In this document: positions 1 through 4,998 of the stretch, piece by piece
Position numbering within the stretch: position 1 is the stretch's first letter
How the letters are laid out: each line of letters starts with the position of its first letter
Assembly (NCBI GenBank): GCA_030146745.1
Contig: JASLBD010000450.1
Coordinates: 1 to 5,709, forward strand
Source: Allosphingosinicella sp.
GTDB lineage: Bacteria > Pseudomonadota > Alphaproteobacteria > Sphingomonadales > Sphingomonadaceae
Direction: 5' to 3'
Length of the DNA stretch: 5,709 nucleotides
Notes under the pieces: model-generated
Database searches by the model: none
What the model was told of the DNA's origin: nothing
Seen by the model: the letters and a program-made list of their open reading frames with translations, nothing else
Made by a program: the position numbers and the translations under genes

Positions 1-1
1 C

Positions 2-1903
2 ACCCGCAATCCCTCGACCGGCGAGCGGGCCTATTATGGCGAATATCTGATCAACGCCCAGGGCGAGGACGTCGTCGCCGGAATCCGCACCCCGCAATAT
101 CTCACCCTCGCCGCCCGCGAGGCGGCCGGCGCCAAAGCGGCTTCGATGGAAGAATCCATGCCCGACGTGTTCGGAGAGCTGGCCCGCGTCTTCGACCTGC
201 TCGAGCGCCATTATCGCGACATGCAGGACATCGAGTTCACCGTCGAGCGCGGCAAATTGTTCATGCTCCAGACCCGCTCGGGCAAGCGCACCGCCAAGGC
301 GGCGCTTCGGATCGCCGTCGACATGGCCGAGGAAGGGCTGATCACGCAGGAGGAAGCGGTGCTCCGGGTCGACCCGCAGGCGCTCGACCAGTTGCTCCAC
401 CCGACCCTCGATCCCGCGGCGGAGCGCAAGGTGATCGCCAAGGGCCTGCCCGCCTCGCCGGGCGCCGCCTCCGGCGCCGCCGTGTTCGACTCCGACAGCG
501 CCGAGAAGCGCGCCGGGCTCGGCGAGAAGGTCATCCTGGTCCGGGTCGAGACCAGCCCCGAGGACATTCACGGAATGCACGCCGCCGAGGGCATCCTCAC
601 CGCGCGGGGCGGGATGACCAGCCACGCCGCCGTCGTCGCCCGCGGCATGGGCCGACCCTGCGTCAGCGGCGCCGGCTCGGTCTCGATCGACTATCGCTCG
701 CGAGCGATGCGGGTCGGCGGCCTCGAGGTCAAGGAGGGCGAGACGATCACGCTCGACGGCTCGACCGGCGAGGTCATGCTGGGCGCGGTCGCTACCGTCC
801 AGCCCGAGCTGGTCGGCGATTTCGGAACGCTGATGGCCTGGGCCGACGCCCACCGCCGCCTCAAGGTCAGGACCAACGCCGAGACCCCGCTCGACTGCCG
901 CACCGCCCGCGAGTTCGGCGCCGAAGGGATCGGCCTGTGCCGGACCGAGCATATGTTCTTCGACGCCGAGCGCATCGCCAACGTCCGCCAGATGATCCTC
1001 GCCGGCGACGAAGCCGGCCGCCGCGCCGCTTTGCTCAAGCTCCTCCCCGCCCAGCGCGGCGATTTCGAGGAGATCTTCCGGATCATGGCGCCGCTCCCCG
1101 TCACCATCCGGCTGCTCGACCCGCCGCTGCACGAATTCCTGCCGCGCAGCGAAGCCGAATATGAGGAGGTCGCGGCCGGCGCCGGGGTCGCGGTCGAGGT
1201 CCTGAAGCGGCGAGTCTCGGAGCTTCACGAGTTCAACCCGATGCTCGGCCACCGCGGCTGCCGGCTCGGCATCACCTATCCCGAAATATACGAGATGCAG
1301 GCGCGCGCCATCTTCGAGGCGGCGGTCGCGGTGGCGGGGGAAGGGGGCCCAAATGGCCCTTGCGCTCCGATTCCCGAAGTGATGGTTCCCCTCGTCGCCA
1401 CCCGGGCCGAGCTCTCGATCATCAAGGCGCTGATCGACCGCACCGCCGAGGCGGTCTTCGCCGAGCTCGGCGCGCGGGTCGAATATCTGGTCGGAACCAT
1501 GATCGAGCTCCCCCGCGCCGCCCTTCGAGCCGCCGAGATCGCCGGGGAGGCGGAGTTCTTCAGCTTCGGCACCAACGACCTCACCCAGACGACCCTGGGA
1601 GTCAGCCGCGACGATGCCGGACGCTTCCTGACCCAATATGTCGAGAAGGGCATTTTCGAGCGCGACCCGTTCGTCTCGATCGACGAGGAAGGGGTCGGCG
1701 AGCTCATCGCGCTGGCCGCCGAGCGGGGGAGGAGCGCCCGCCCCGGCCTCAAGCTGGGCATTTGCGGCGAGCATGGCGGCGACCCGGCCTCGATCGCCTT
1801 TTGCGAGAAGACCGGCCTCGATTACGTCAGCGCGTCGCCCTACCGAGTGCCGATCGCGCGCCTGGCGGCGGCCCAGGCGGCGTTGAGGCGGAAGCGGAGC
1901 TAG
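2..1903 (+). CDS. ppdK: Pyruvate, phosphate dikinase, C-terminal 633 residues (5' partial)
   Basis: PPDK interconverts pyruvate + ATP + Pi and PEP + AMP + PPi in the cytoplasm. The frame is open from position 2 and runs off the left edge; the ATG at 146 is internal, since codons 2-145 already give family sequence (TRNPSTGE, then [17 protein letters not shown]). Visible order: end of the ATP-grasp domain ([23 protein letters not shown]), the swivelling phosphohistidine domain with [16 protein letters not shown] (catalytic His codon 623-625), then the PEP/pyruvate TIM barrel with [38 protein letters not shown] and [10 protein letters not shown] (catalytic Cys codon 1763-1765). The family is usually about 880-900 residues, so roughly 250 N-terminal residues lie outside. 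The C-terminus is intact and stops at TAG 1901-1903. A Gly/Pro-rich loop at 1337-1372 looks a few residues longer than I recall in the Clostridium symbiosum enzyme. Convergent with the next gene. Confidence 0.97.
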   Translation, partial: TRNPSTGERAYYGEYLINAQGEDVVAGIRTPQYLTLAAREAAGAKAASMEESMPDVFGELARVFDLLERHYRDMQDIEFTVERGKLFMLQTRSGKRTAKAALRIAVDMAEEGLITQEEAVLRVDPQALDQLLHPTLDPAAERKVIAKGLPASPGAASGAAVFDSDSAEKRAGLGEKVILVRVETSPEDIHGMHAAEGILTARGGMTSHAAVVARGMGRPCVSGAGSVSIDYRSRAMRVGGLEVKEGETITLDGSTGEVMLGAVATVQPELVGDFGTLMAWADAHRRLKVRTNAETPLDCRTAREFGAEGIGLCRTEHMFFDAERIANVRQMILAGDEAGRRAALLKLLPAQRGDFEEIFRIMAPLPVTIRLLDPPLHEFLPRSEAEYEEVAAGAGVAVEVLKRRVSELHEFNPMLGHRGCRLGITYPEIYEMQARAIFEAAVAVAGEGGPNGPCAPIPEVMVPLVATRAELSIIKALIDRTAEAVFAELGARVEYLVGTMIELPRAALRAAEIAGEAEFFSFGTNDLTQTTLGVSRDDAGRFLTQYVEKGIFERDPFVSIDEEGVGELIALAAERGRSARPGLKLGICGEHGGDPASIAFCEKTGLDYVSASPYRVPIARLAAAQAALRRKRS

Positions 1904-1904
1904 G

Positions 1905-1992
1905 CCGTCGCCCCAGCGAAGGCTGGGGCCCCAGCGAGAACAGGCTCCGAGGCTTTCACCCCCCGGGGTCCCAGCCGTCGCTGGGACGACGG
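1905..1992. repeat. Palindromic intergenic repeat (REP/BIME-like) between convergent genes
   Basis: The 92-bp gap after ppdK is nearly all one inverted-repeat element. Its 13-bp ends, CCGTCGCCCCAGC (1905-1917) and the complement of CCGTCGTCCCAGC (1980-1992), differ at one position. Each end is also one arm of a local hairpin: CCCCAGC/GAAG/GCTGGGG (1911-1928, 7 bp) and GTCCCAGC/CGTC/GCTGGGAC (1968-1987, 8 bp). GCTGGGGCCCCAGC (1922-1935) is a perfect 14-bp palindrome. I recognise this general type (CGTC, C-run, GCGAAGG core) from sphingomonad intergenic regions, from memory only. The position suggests transcription termination or insulation on both strands, but no T-run follows either hairpin, so a classic intrinsic terminator is not shown. 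Confidence 0.75.
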
Positions 1993-1995
1993 GTG

Positions 1996-2223
1996 CTACT
2001 TACTCGCGAACTGCCCCGGCTCGGCGCCGAAATGCTCCTTGGCATAAGCGCGCGCCGCGGTGGCGGTGGCGAAGGGCTCTTCGTGGAGGGTGGTGGTCAC
2101 GATCGGATAGCCCTGGCCGTTATAGCGGGTCTCGCGAAGAGTCAGCCGGACCCGTCCTTCCTCGTCCTTGTTGATCAGGAAGGGCTTGATCGGGGTGCGG
2201 GTGCTGTCGGGGGTGCCGCCCAT
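1996..2223 (-). CDS. Small conserved-looking protein of unknown function, 75 aa
   Basis: I do not recognise a named family. It starts with ATG at 2223, preceded by a good Shine-Dalgarno AAGGAG (2231-2236) seven bases upstream, and ends in TAG at 1996-1998. The protein is soluble and mixed in charge, with no signal peptide or membrane segment. It opens MGGTPDSTRTPIKPFLINKD, continues with what look like two beta strands (RVRLTLRETRYNGQGYPIVTTTLHEEPF) and then a helix (TAARAYAKEHFG), an alpha/beta pattern typical of a small folded domain. It lies 45 bp downstream of the IF-1-like gene on the same strand with no intrinsic terminator between, so co-transcription is likely. A link to translation would be guilt by association only. 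The normal codon bias, clear ribosome site and tight placement support a real gene. Confidence 0.72.
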   Translation of the reverse strand: MGGTPDSTRTPIKPFLINKDEEGRVRLTLRETRYNGQGYPIVTTTLHEEPFATATAARAYAKEHFGAEPGQFASK

Positions 2224-2236
2224 CTTGTATCTCCTT

Positions 2237-2250
2237 CCCCGCTCGCGGGG
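2237..2250 (-). other. Hairpin in the infA to small-gene spacer
   Basis: CCCCGC (2237-2242) and GCGGGG (2245-2250) form a 6-bp stem with a 2-nt gap, directly next to the AAGGAG ribosome site of the 75-aa gene. No T-run follows on the minus strand, so it is not an intrinsic terminator. It could protect an mRNA 3' end or modulate translation of the downstream gene. The stem is visible; the role is speculation. Confidence 0.35.
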
Positions 2251-2268
2251 TCTTGTCGTCGGGAAGTT

Positions 2269-2538
2269 TTAGCGTTTGGCGCCGGGGCGCCGCGGGCTGC
2301 TGCCCGGGCCCTGGCCGGGGGTGCGCTCGCGGAAGATCAGCCGGCCCTTGGTCAGGTCGTAGGGCGTCATCTCGACATGCACCCGGTCGCCCACCACGGA
2401 GCGGATCCGGAAGCGCCGCATCTTGCCCGCCGTGTAGACGATCACCCGATGCTGGTTGTCCAGCATCACGCCGAAGCGGCCGTCCGGATAGATTTCGTCG
2501 ATCTCGCCCTCGACCGTGAGCGTCGCTTCCTTCGCCAA
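2269..2538 (-). CDS. infA: Translation initiation factor IF-1 (89 aa, TTG start, basic C-terminal tail)
   Basis: IF-1 binds the 30S A site during initiation. This is the one-domain S1/OB-fold protein: [20 protein letters not shown] (residues 9-28), then the family signature [20 protein letters not shown] (35-54) and [18 protein letters not shown] (55-72). I chose TTG at 2538 because it begins the canonical IF-1 N-terminus ([11 protein letters not shown]) and has AGGGAG (2547-2552) eight bases upstream; no ATG lies near. The alphaproteobacterial IF-1 I know is about 72 residues and ends soon after KGRITYR. Here about 17 more residues rich in Pro, Gly and Arg ([17 protein letters not shown]) follow. 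The N-terminal half also differs from the usual LLPNAMFRV type, so this may be a second, paralogous IF-1; only the rest of the genome can tell. First gene of a probable pair with the 75-aa gene. Confidence 0.92.
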   Translation of the reverse strand: MAKEATLTVEGEIDEIYPDGRFGVMLDNQHRVIVYTAGKMRRFRIRSVVGDRVHVEMTPYDLTKGRLIFRERTPGQGPGSSPRRPGAKR

Positions 2539-2546
2539 ACCAAATT

Positions 2547-2568
2547 CTCCCTCGGCCGCCTTCGGCCG
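2547..2568 (-). promoter_or_regulatory. infA ribosome-binding site preceded by a stem-loop
   Basis: AGGGAG (2547-2552) sets the TTG start at 2538. Immediately 5' of it on the minus strand is a perfect 6-bp stem with a 4-nt loop, CGGCCG/AAGG/CGGCCG (2553-2568 in plus coordinates). A stem ending exactly at the Shine-Dalgarno could hold it accessible or limit access. The ribosome site is well supported; control by the stem is inference. Confidence 0.6.
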
Positions 2569-2653
2569 GTAAATTGCAAATCCACGCGAGCGACGGCCGC
2601 TTGGCGTGGGCGAGAAGCATGAAAGGAAGGCGGGGCCCACGGGCCGCAAATTC

Positions 2654-2666
2654 CGTCGCAGCGACG
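2654..2666. promoter_or_regulatory. Operator-like dyad just downstream of the infA promoter
   Basis: CGTCGC (2654-2659), a single A, then GCGACG (2661-2666) is a perfect 6-1-6 inverted repeat. It lies a few bases past the predicted transcription start of the candidate promoter at 2678-2706, where a repressor would act, or it would form part of the mRNA 5' end. G+C-rich DNA makes short dyads common, so confidence is low. Confidence 0.3.
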
Positions 2667-2677
2667 TCAGCCTTTCC

Positions 2678-2706
2678 TATGTAGGCGCAAGGGGCGATTT
2701 TGGCAA
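2678..2706 (-). promoter_or_regulatory. Candidate sigma-70 type promoter for infA and the 75-aa gene
   Basis: On the minus strand TTGCCA (2701-2706, five of six matches to TTGACA) is followed after exactly 17 bp by TACATA (2678-2683, three of six to TATAAT). It lies in the 196-bp gap between the stop of the exported-protein gene and the infA start, in a locally A+T-richer patch. The predicted mRNA leader is about 130 nt, long for an infA transcript, and contains the dyad at 2654-2666 and the stem at 2553-2568. Confidence 0.45.
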
Positions 2707-2734
2707 CTTCGGCCGGCCGGGCGCCTTCGCGGGT

Positions 2735-3937
2735 TCAGGCCGGCGGCCGACCGAGGCGGTTCGGACCGGCGCATTCCGCCGCCGCCTTCCGCGCCGCCCG
2801 CGCCACCGTCCACGGTCCGGCCGCCCCGCCGCGGACGATCAGGAACCAGCCCGCCTCGCTGTCCGCCAGCTCGACCTGGGTCGCTCCGCCGGCGCAGGCG
2901 CGGATCGAGGCGAAGCCGCCCAGCGTCCCGTGCCGCGCCGCCTGAAGCGCCGAATGGGCGGCGGCGAGACCGGGGCCGCCCGCCGACCACTCCTTCGCCT
3001 CCGCCCAGGGCGATTCGATCCATTCGTCGGCGAAATCGCGCACGCTCTCCGCCACCGGCTGAACCCTACGGACGCTCTCGCCCGCCACCCAATAGCGCCG
3101 GATGTGGCGGCGGATGAGGATTCCGGGATCGAGGCTGGCGCCGTCGTTCCTTATCTCTACGGCGCCCTGCTCGGCCCTCAGGGACAGGTCGCCGTCGTCG
3201 CCGAGATAAATGCCGCCCTTGCCCCGGAAGAAGACGTTCGGCCGGTCGGGCGAAGGCCCCGGCCTGGCCAGCGCGTAGGGCATGCCCTGCCACGCCGAGC
3301 TGCACCAGGGCGTGGTGGAGACGGTGGCGACGAACCAGTCTTCCCGAGCGTCGGCAGGCGAGACGGCGAAGCGCAGGTCGTGCCAGCCGCCATTCACTTG
3401 GCGATAAGGCTCGGAGCGGCGGACCATCGCCTCCCGCCAGCCGGACGGCGTGCGCCGGTAGAGGATCAGCATCGAATCCGAGCCGCACCTTATGCCCAGC
3501 GTCGCCACCACCGCCAGCATGTCCGGATGCGAATCGACCCGGAAGACCTCATAGGCAAGCGTGTCGCCGTGCCGGCCGGGCGGCAGAGGATCGGATCCGT
3601 CCGGGCCGGAGCGGACGAAGCCGCCTCCCCGCTCCGCCATCGCGGCGGCTAGGGCCGCCGGGTCGGCCGAGCGCGGCGCGCAGGCCATCTCCGCCCGAAC
3701 GAAGTCGCGCAGCCGGTCCTTGAGCCGCTCGATCCGCCGGCTCGCCGCCGGTGTCACCGACCTCTCGTCCTCCTCCGCCGGGATCGCCGCCAGCTCCGCC
3801 CGCGCCGAGCGCACCGCCCGGCCCGCGGCGGCGATGGCCGCGGTCGAGCAGGTCGGGACCACGGAGGCAGGGGCAGGCGCGCCGGCACCCGGCGAGCCGA
3901 GGCTCGCAACAGCCAGCAATACCAATCCCCGCTTCAT
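2735..3937 (-). CDS. Exported protein of unknown function, 400 aa
   Basis: No family recognised. I start it at ATG 3937 because this gives a clean signal peptide, MKRGLVLLAVASLGSPGAGA, with probable cleavage by signal peptidase I around residues 20-24. A GGGGGG run a few bases upstream is a weak ribosome site; ATG 3955, six codons upstream, is possible. The frame stays open to 4099, but that extension is low-complexity Pro/Ser antisense to the RTX remnant. After the signal come a helical region rich in Ala, Arg and Glu (about 32-85), a central beta-rich part with MLAVVATLGIRCGSDSMLIL (140-159), GWHDLRFAVSP and TTPWCSSAWQGMPYALA (about 184-225), and a C-terminal helical part with many Trp. Six cysteines (30, 86, 151, 212, 348, 389) fit a disulfide-bonded periplasmic or secreted protein. 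No lipobox or transmembrane helix beyond the signal. Ends at TGA 2735-2737. Confidence 0.82.
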   Translation of the reverse strand: MKRGLVLLAVASLGSPGAGAPAPASVVPTCSTAAIAAAGRAVRSARAELAAIPAEEDERSVTPAASRRIERLKDRLRDFVRAEMACAPRSADPAALAAAMAERGGGFVRSGPDGSDPLPPGRHGDTLAYEVFRVDSHPDMLAVVATLGIRCGSDSMLILYRRTPSGWREAMVRRSEPYRQVNGGWHDLRFAVSPADAREDWFVATVSTTPWCSSAWQGMPYALARPGPSPDRPNVFFRGKGGIYLGDDGDLSLRAEQGAVEIRNDGASLDPGILIRRHIRRYWVAGESVRRVQPVAESVRDFADEWIESPWAEAKEWSAGGPGLAAAHSALQAARHGTLGGFASIRACAGGATQVELADSEAGWFLIVRGGAAGPWTVARAARKAAAECAGPNRLGRPPA

Positions 3938-3998
3938 CCACCCCCCGCTCGGCATGGCGAGCTTAGACCATTTTCCGCCGGCTTCCAGCCGAAGCCGC

Positions 3999-4085
3999 GG
4001 CGGCGCAGGGATCGCGGGTTTCGGCGGCGACGACATGCTGGCCGGCCTCGACGGCGACGACACTTTGTACGGTGACATCGGCGGC
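3999..4085 (+). pseudogene. Remnant of RTX (hemolysin-type calcium-binding) nonapeptide repeats
   Basis: In the gap between two minus-strand genes, one plus-strand frame reads GGAGIA, then GFGGDDMLA, GLDGDDTLY, GDIGG. The two central 9-mers match the RTX consensus GGxGxDxLx at nearly every fixed position (Gly 1, Gly 4, Asp 6, Leu 8). The DNA shows the matching period: GGCGACGAC recurs at 4026 and 4053, exactly 27 bp apart. RTX repeats bind calcium in secreted type I proteins, but here there are only about three units, with no N-terminal domain and no secretion gene nearby. The frame continues into antisense of flanking genes. An ATG at 3954 is in frame but has no ribosome site. I interpret this as the leftover of a deleted or transferred RTX gene. 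The second unit (act ttg tac ggt) is less G+C-rich than its surroundings, fitting foreign origin. Confidence 0.55.
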
Positions 4086-4102
4086 CGCGGCCGACTCATG
4101 CT

Positions 4103-4543
4103 CTACGGCTCGAGCCTGACCTCCGTCAGCTTCCAGCCGAGGCCGTGGCGGCGGAAGACGAGGTGGCGCCCTTCGCGCTCGACCCTGAACTCGCTGGCGC
4201 CGGTTCGGGAAAGCTCGACCTCGCCCGCCTCGCCGCCGCCCGACCCGCCGCCGCCGCCCCTGCGGCCGCTGCCCAGCGCCAGCCGAAGCGCCGCCGGGCT
4301 GACCAGGGCGTCGACGGCGGGCCCGGCGAGGAGGCCGCCGAGCGGGCCGAGGCCGAGCTGCTCGCGCATCGAGGCTCGAAGCGAGTCGAAGTCGATATAG
4401 GCCGCGAGCGCCTCGGAATCGCGGGCCTCGGCGGCCTCGCGCATCCGCCACAAGGTCCACCAGGGCGAGCCGAACCACCAGCCCGCGGTGAGCAGGACGA
4501 GGAGGGCGGCGGCGGCGAGGGCGATGATTCGGCCTTTGCGCAT
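4103..4543 (-). CDS. DUF2939 family membrane-anchored protein, 146 aa
   Basis: The start is ATG 4543 with AAGGGTGAG shortly upstream; it stops at TAG 4103-4105. Residues 5-22 (RIIALAAAALLVLLTAGW) form one hydrophobic segment, an uncleaved anchor or signal, with Arg/Lys at the cytoplasmic end. It is followed by the DUF2939 signature FGSPWWTLWRMREAAEARDSEALAAYIDFDSLRASMREQL (24-63), recalled from family members reading SPYWALYQLRQA...DFPALRESLK. A Gly/Ser run at 91-104 is a flexible linker, and the C-terminus (ASEFRVEREGRHLVFRRHGLGWKLTEVRL) looks like a beta-rich end that completes the domain. Function of the family is unknown; the topology puts the bulk in the periplasm. It is the upstream member of a minus-strand pair with the 400-aa exported protein (165-bp gap), so the two may act in the envelope together. 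Its upstream region is unusually structured. Confidence 0.85.
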   Translation of the reverse strand: MRKGRIIALAAAALLVLLTAGWWFGSPWWTLWRMREAAEARDSEALAAYIDFDSLRASMREQLGLGPLGGLLAGPAVDALVSPAALRLALGSGRRGGGGGSGGGEAGEVELSRTGASEFRVEREGRHLVFRRHGLGWKLTEVRLEP

Positions 4544-4562
4544 CCTCGACTCACCCTTTGCA

Positions 4563-4597
4563 GCGATTCGCGGCGATCTTTAGCGATTATCGGCGAC
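4563..4597. repeat. Four helically phased 10-bp repeats upstream of the DUF2939 gene
   Basis: GCGAT occurs at 4563, 4573 and 4583, and GCGAC at 4593: an exact 10-bp period over four units. This puts the same motif on one face of the DNA helix, 20-54 bp upstream of the DUF2939 start. Such arrays can be binding sites for a regulator that oligomerises. Only five bases per unit are conserved, so chance in G+C-rich DNA is not excluded. Confidence 0.4.
4586..4591 (-). promoter_or_regulatory. Candidate -10 element for the DUF2939 gene
   Basis: GATAAT on the minus strand matches TATAAT at five of six positions and would give a leader of about 35 nt before ATG 4543. The -35 region at the right distance (TGAATA or GTGAAT) matches only half of TTGACA. 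The element sits inside the phased repeats, which would be consistent with control by whatever binds them. It also overlaps the stop codon of the possible sORF. Confidence 0.3.
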
Positions 4598-4661
4598 GAG
4601 AACGGCGGTTATTCACCACTCCTGCCCAAGAGAGGCGATCGAGCGTCGCTTTCGACAACAT
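4587..4661 (-). CDS. Possible 24-codon sORF with arginine-rich C-terminus
   Basis: ATG at 4661 is preceded by GGGAG (4669-4673 in plus coordinates) with an ideal 7-nt spacer, TTTTTGA. The frame reads MLSKATLDRLSWAGVV and ends NNRRSRRR before TAA (4587-4589). Six of the last eight residues are Arg or Ser flanked by Arg, which suggests an arginine-sensing leader peptide or a nucleic-acid-binding micropeptide. It lies 40 bp after the intrinsic terminator at 4701-4730 and 43 bp before the DUF2939 gene, on the same strand. The good ribosome site is the main support. Short frames arise by chance, and the candidate -10 element overlaps its end, so the two readings compete. No family recognised. Confidence 0.35.
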   Translation of the reverse strand: MLSKATLDRLSWAGVVNNRRSRRR

Positions 4662-4674
4662 TCAAAAACTCCCA

Positions 4675-4702
4675 GCCGCAAACGAATCCGGCCGCAAACG
4701 AA
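4675..4702. repeat. 12-bp perfect direct repeat with 16-bp period
   Basis: GCCGCAAACGAA occurs at 4675-4686 and again at 4691-4702, separated by TCCG. On the minus strand the second copy overlaps the T-rich tail of the terminator (TTTTCGTTTGC), and the first lies just upstream of the sORF ribosome site. This could be a regulator site or a small duplication of the terminator tail. Confidence 0.55.
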
Positions 4703-4730
4703 AAGTGCCCGGGCATCGCTGCCCGGGCAC
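4701..4730 (-). terminator. Strong intrinsic terminator, minus strand
   Basis: GTGCCCGGGCA (4705-4715) and TGCCCGGGCAC (4720-4730) form a perfect 11-bp stem. In the minus-strand RNA the 4-nt loop is GCGA, a GNRA tetraloop, and the stem is followed by UUUUCGUUUGC. The T-run is on the minus side only, so it ends a transcript coming from the right. No minus-strand protein gene lies to the right within the window (proS is on the plus strand and divergent), which points to a non-coding transcript. Confidence 0.85.
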
Positions 4731-4907
4731 CGTCGCGGCGCTTGCGCGCCGACCCCCTTAGTCAAGATGCCAAGGCCCGCACACATCCCACCTCGCATGA
4801 GGATGCGGGGCCGAAGCCTCCCCGAACCCGGCTGTCGCCTTCGTTCGTGGGCGGGACGCTATGAGCCGGGCGGCGGCTTGTCACCTGCCTAACCAAGGGG
4901 TTGAGGC
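4701..4907 (-). ncRNA. Predicted structured ncRNA (or terminating leader), family not identified
   Basis: In the minus-strand RNA, AACCCCUUGGUUAGG (4902-4888) can pair with CUUGACUAAGGGGGU (4766-4752) in 14 of 15 positions, three of them G-U. G-U pairs would be A-C mismatches in the opposite strand, so the minus strand is the folded one, in agreement with the terminator. The stem encloses about 120 nt with further hairpins: CCCGGCU/AGCCGGG (4870-4864 with 4833-4827), a UUCG-capped GGC/GCC stem, and CGCAU/CCUC/AUGCG (about 4806-4793). After it come CGGCGC/GCAA/GCGCCG (4751-4736) and the terminator, both with GNRA loops. The rod-like element is about 160 nt, the size of 6S RNA, but I cannot confirm 6S or any other family. 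The 5' end is unknown; I placed it at the outer stem edge. Alternatives: attenuator leader of the sORF/DUF2939 genes, or a trans-acting sRNA. Confidence 0.55.
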
Positions 4908-4998
4908 ACTTTGCTCACGCCCTGTGTCGGTACTGCAACAGGCCATGTTGGTTCCGCGCGGTTGCCTTGGCGAGGGGCGGCCCCTAGAGGCGCTTCGC
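4908..4998. other. Divergent spacer between the predicted ncRNA and proS
   Basis: About 90 bp that must hold the proS promoter and, if the ncRNA is real, its promoter in the other direction. I found no convincing -35/-10 pair on either strand. An imperfect dyad, CAACA (4937-4941) with TGTTG (4947-4951), lies near the middle. AGAGG at 4986-4990 is the proS ribosome site, eight bases before the ATG. Confidence 0.4.

Noticed and set aside
1360..2622. Long plus-strand frame of 420 codons
   Set aside because: Arg/Pro/Gly-rich shadow overlapping ppdK, the 75-aa gene and infA; opens only because of high G+C.
2539..2649. Longer infA frame starting at ATG 2649
   Set aside because: The extra 37 residues are not IF-1-like, have no ribosome site, and a canonical M-AKEA start (TTG 2538) with AGGGAG lies inside.
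3938..4099. N-terminal extension of the exported protein to ATG 4099
   Set aside because: It would bury the signal peptide behind a Pro/Ser-rich stretch that is merely antisense to the RTX-like sequence.
4679..4702. tmRNA tag-like GCAAACGA on the plus strand
   Set aside because: The following codons do not give a tag ending in ALAA or AVAA, and no acceptor piece or CCA end is present.
4675..4702. Direct repeats as the start of a CRISPR array
   Set aside because: Only two 12-bp copies with a 4-bp spacer and no cas genes.
4613..4798. Minus-strand 61-codon frame
   Set aside because: Passes straight through the perfect intrinsic terminator and has no ribosome site; better explained as ncRNA.
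4145..4864. Plus-strand frame of 239 codons
   Set aside because: Antisense to the DUF2939 gene, then runs through the terminator and RNA stems; no ribosome site and no family features.
4950..4955. GGAACC on the minus strand as an ECF (EcfG-type) -35
   Set aside because: No CGTT lies at the required 16-18 bp spacing.
4945..4998. Upstream in-frame ATG for proS
   Set aside because: Adds 18 residues with no family support; ATG 4999 gives the conserved MRLSRYFLP start and has AGAGG at the right distance.
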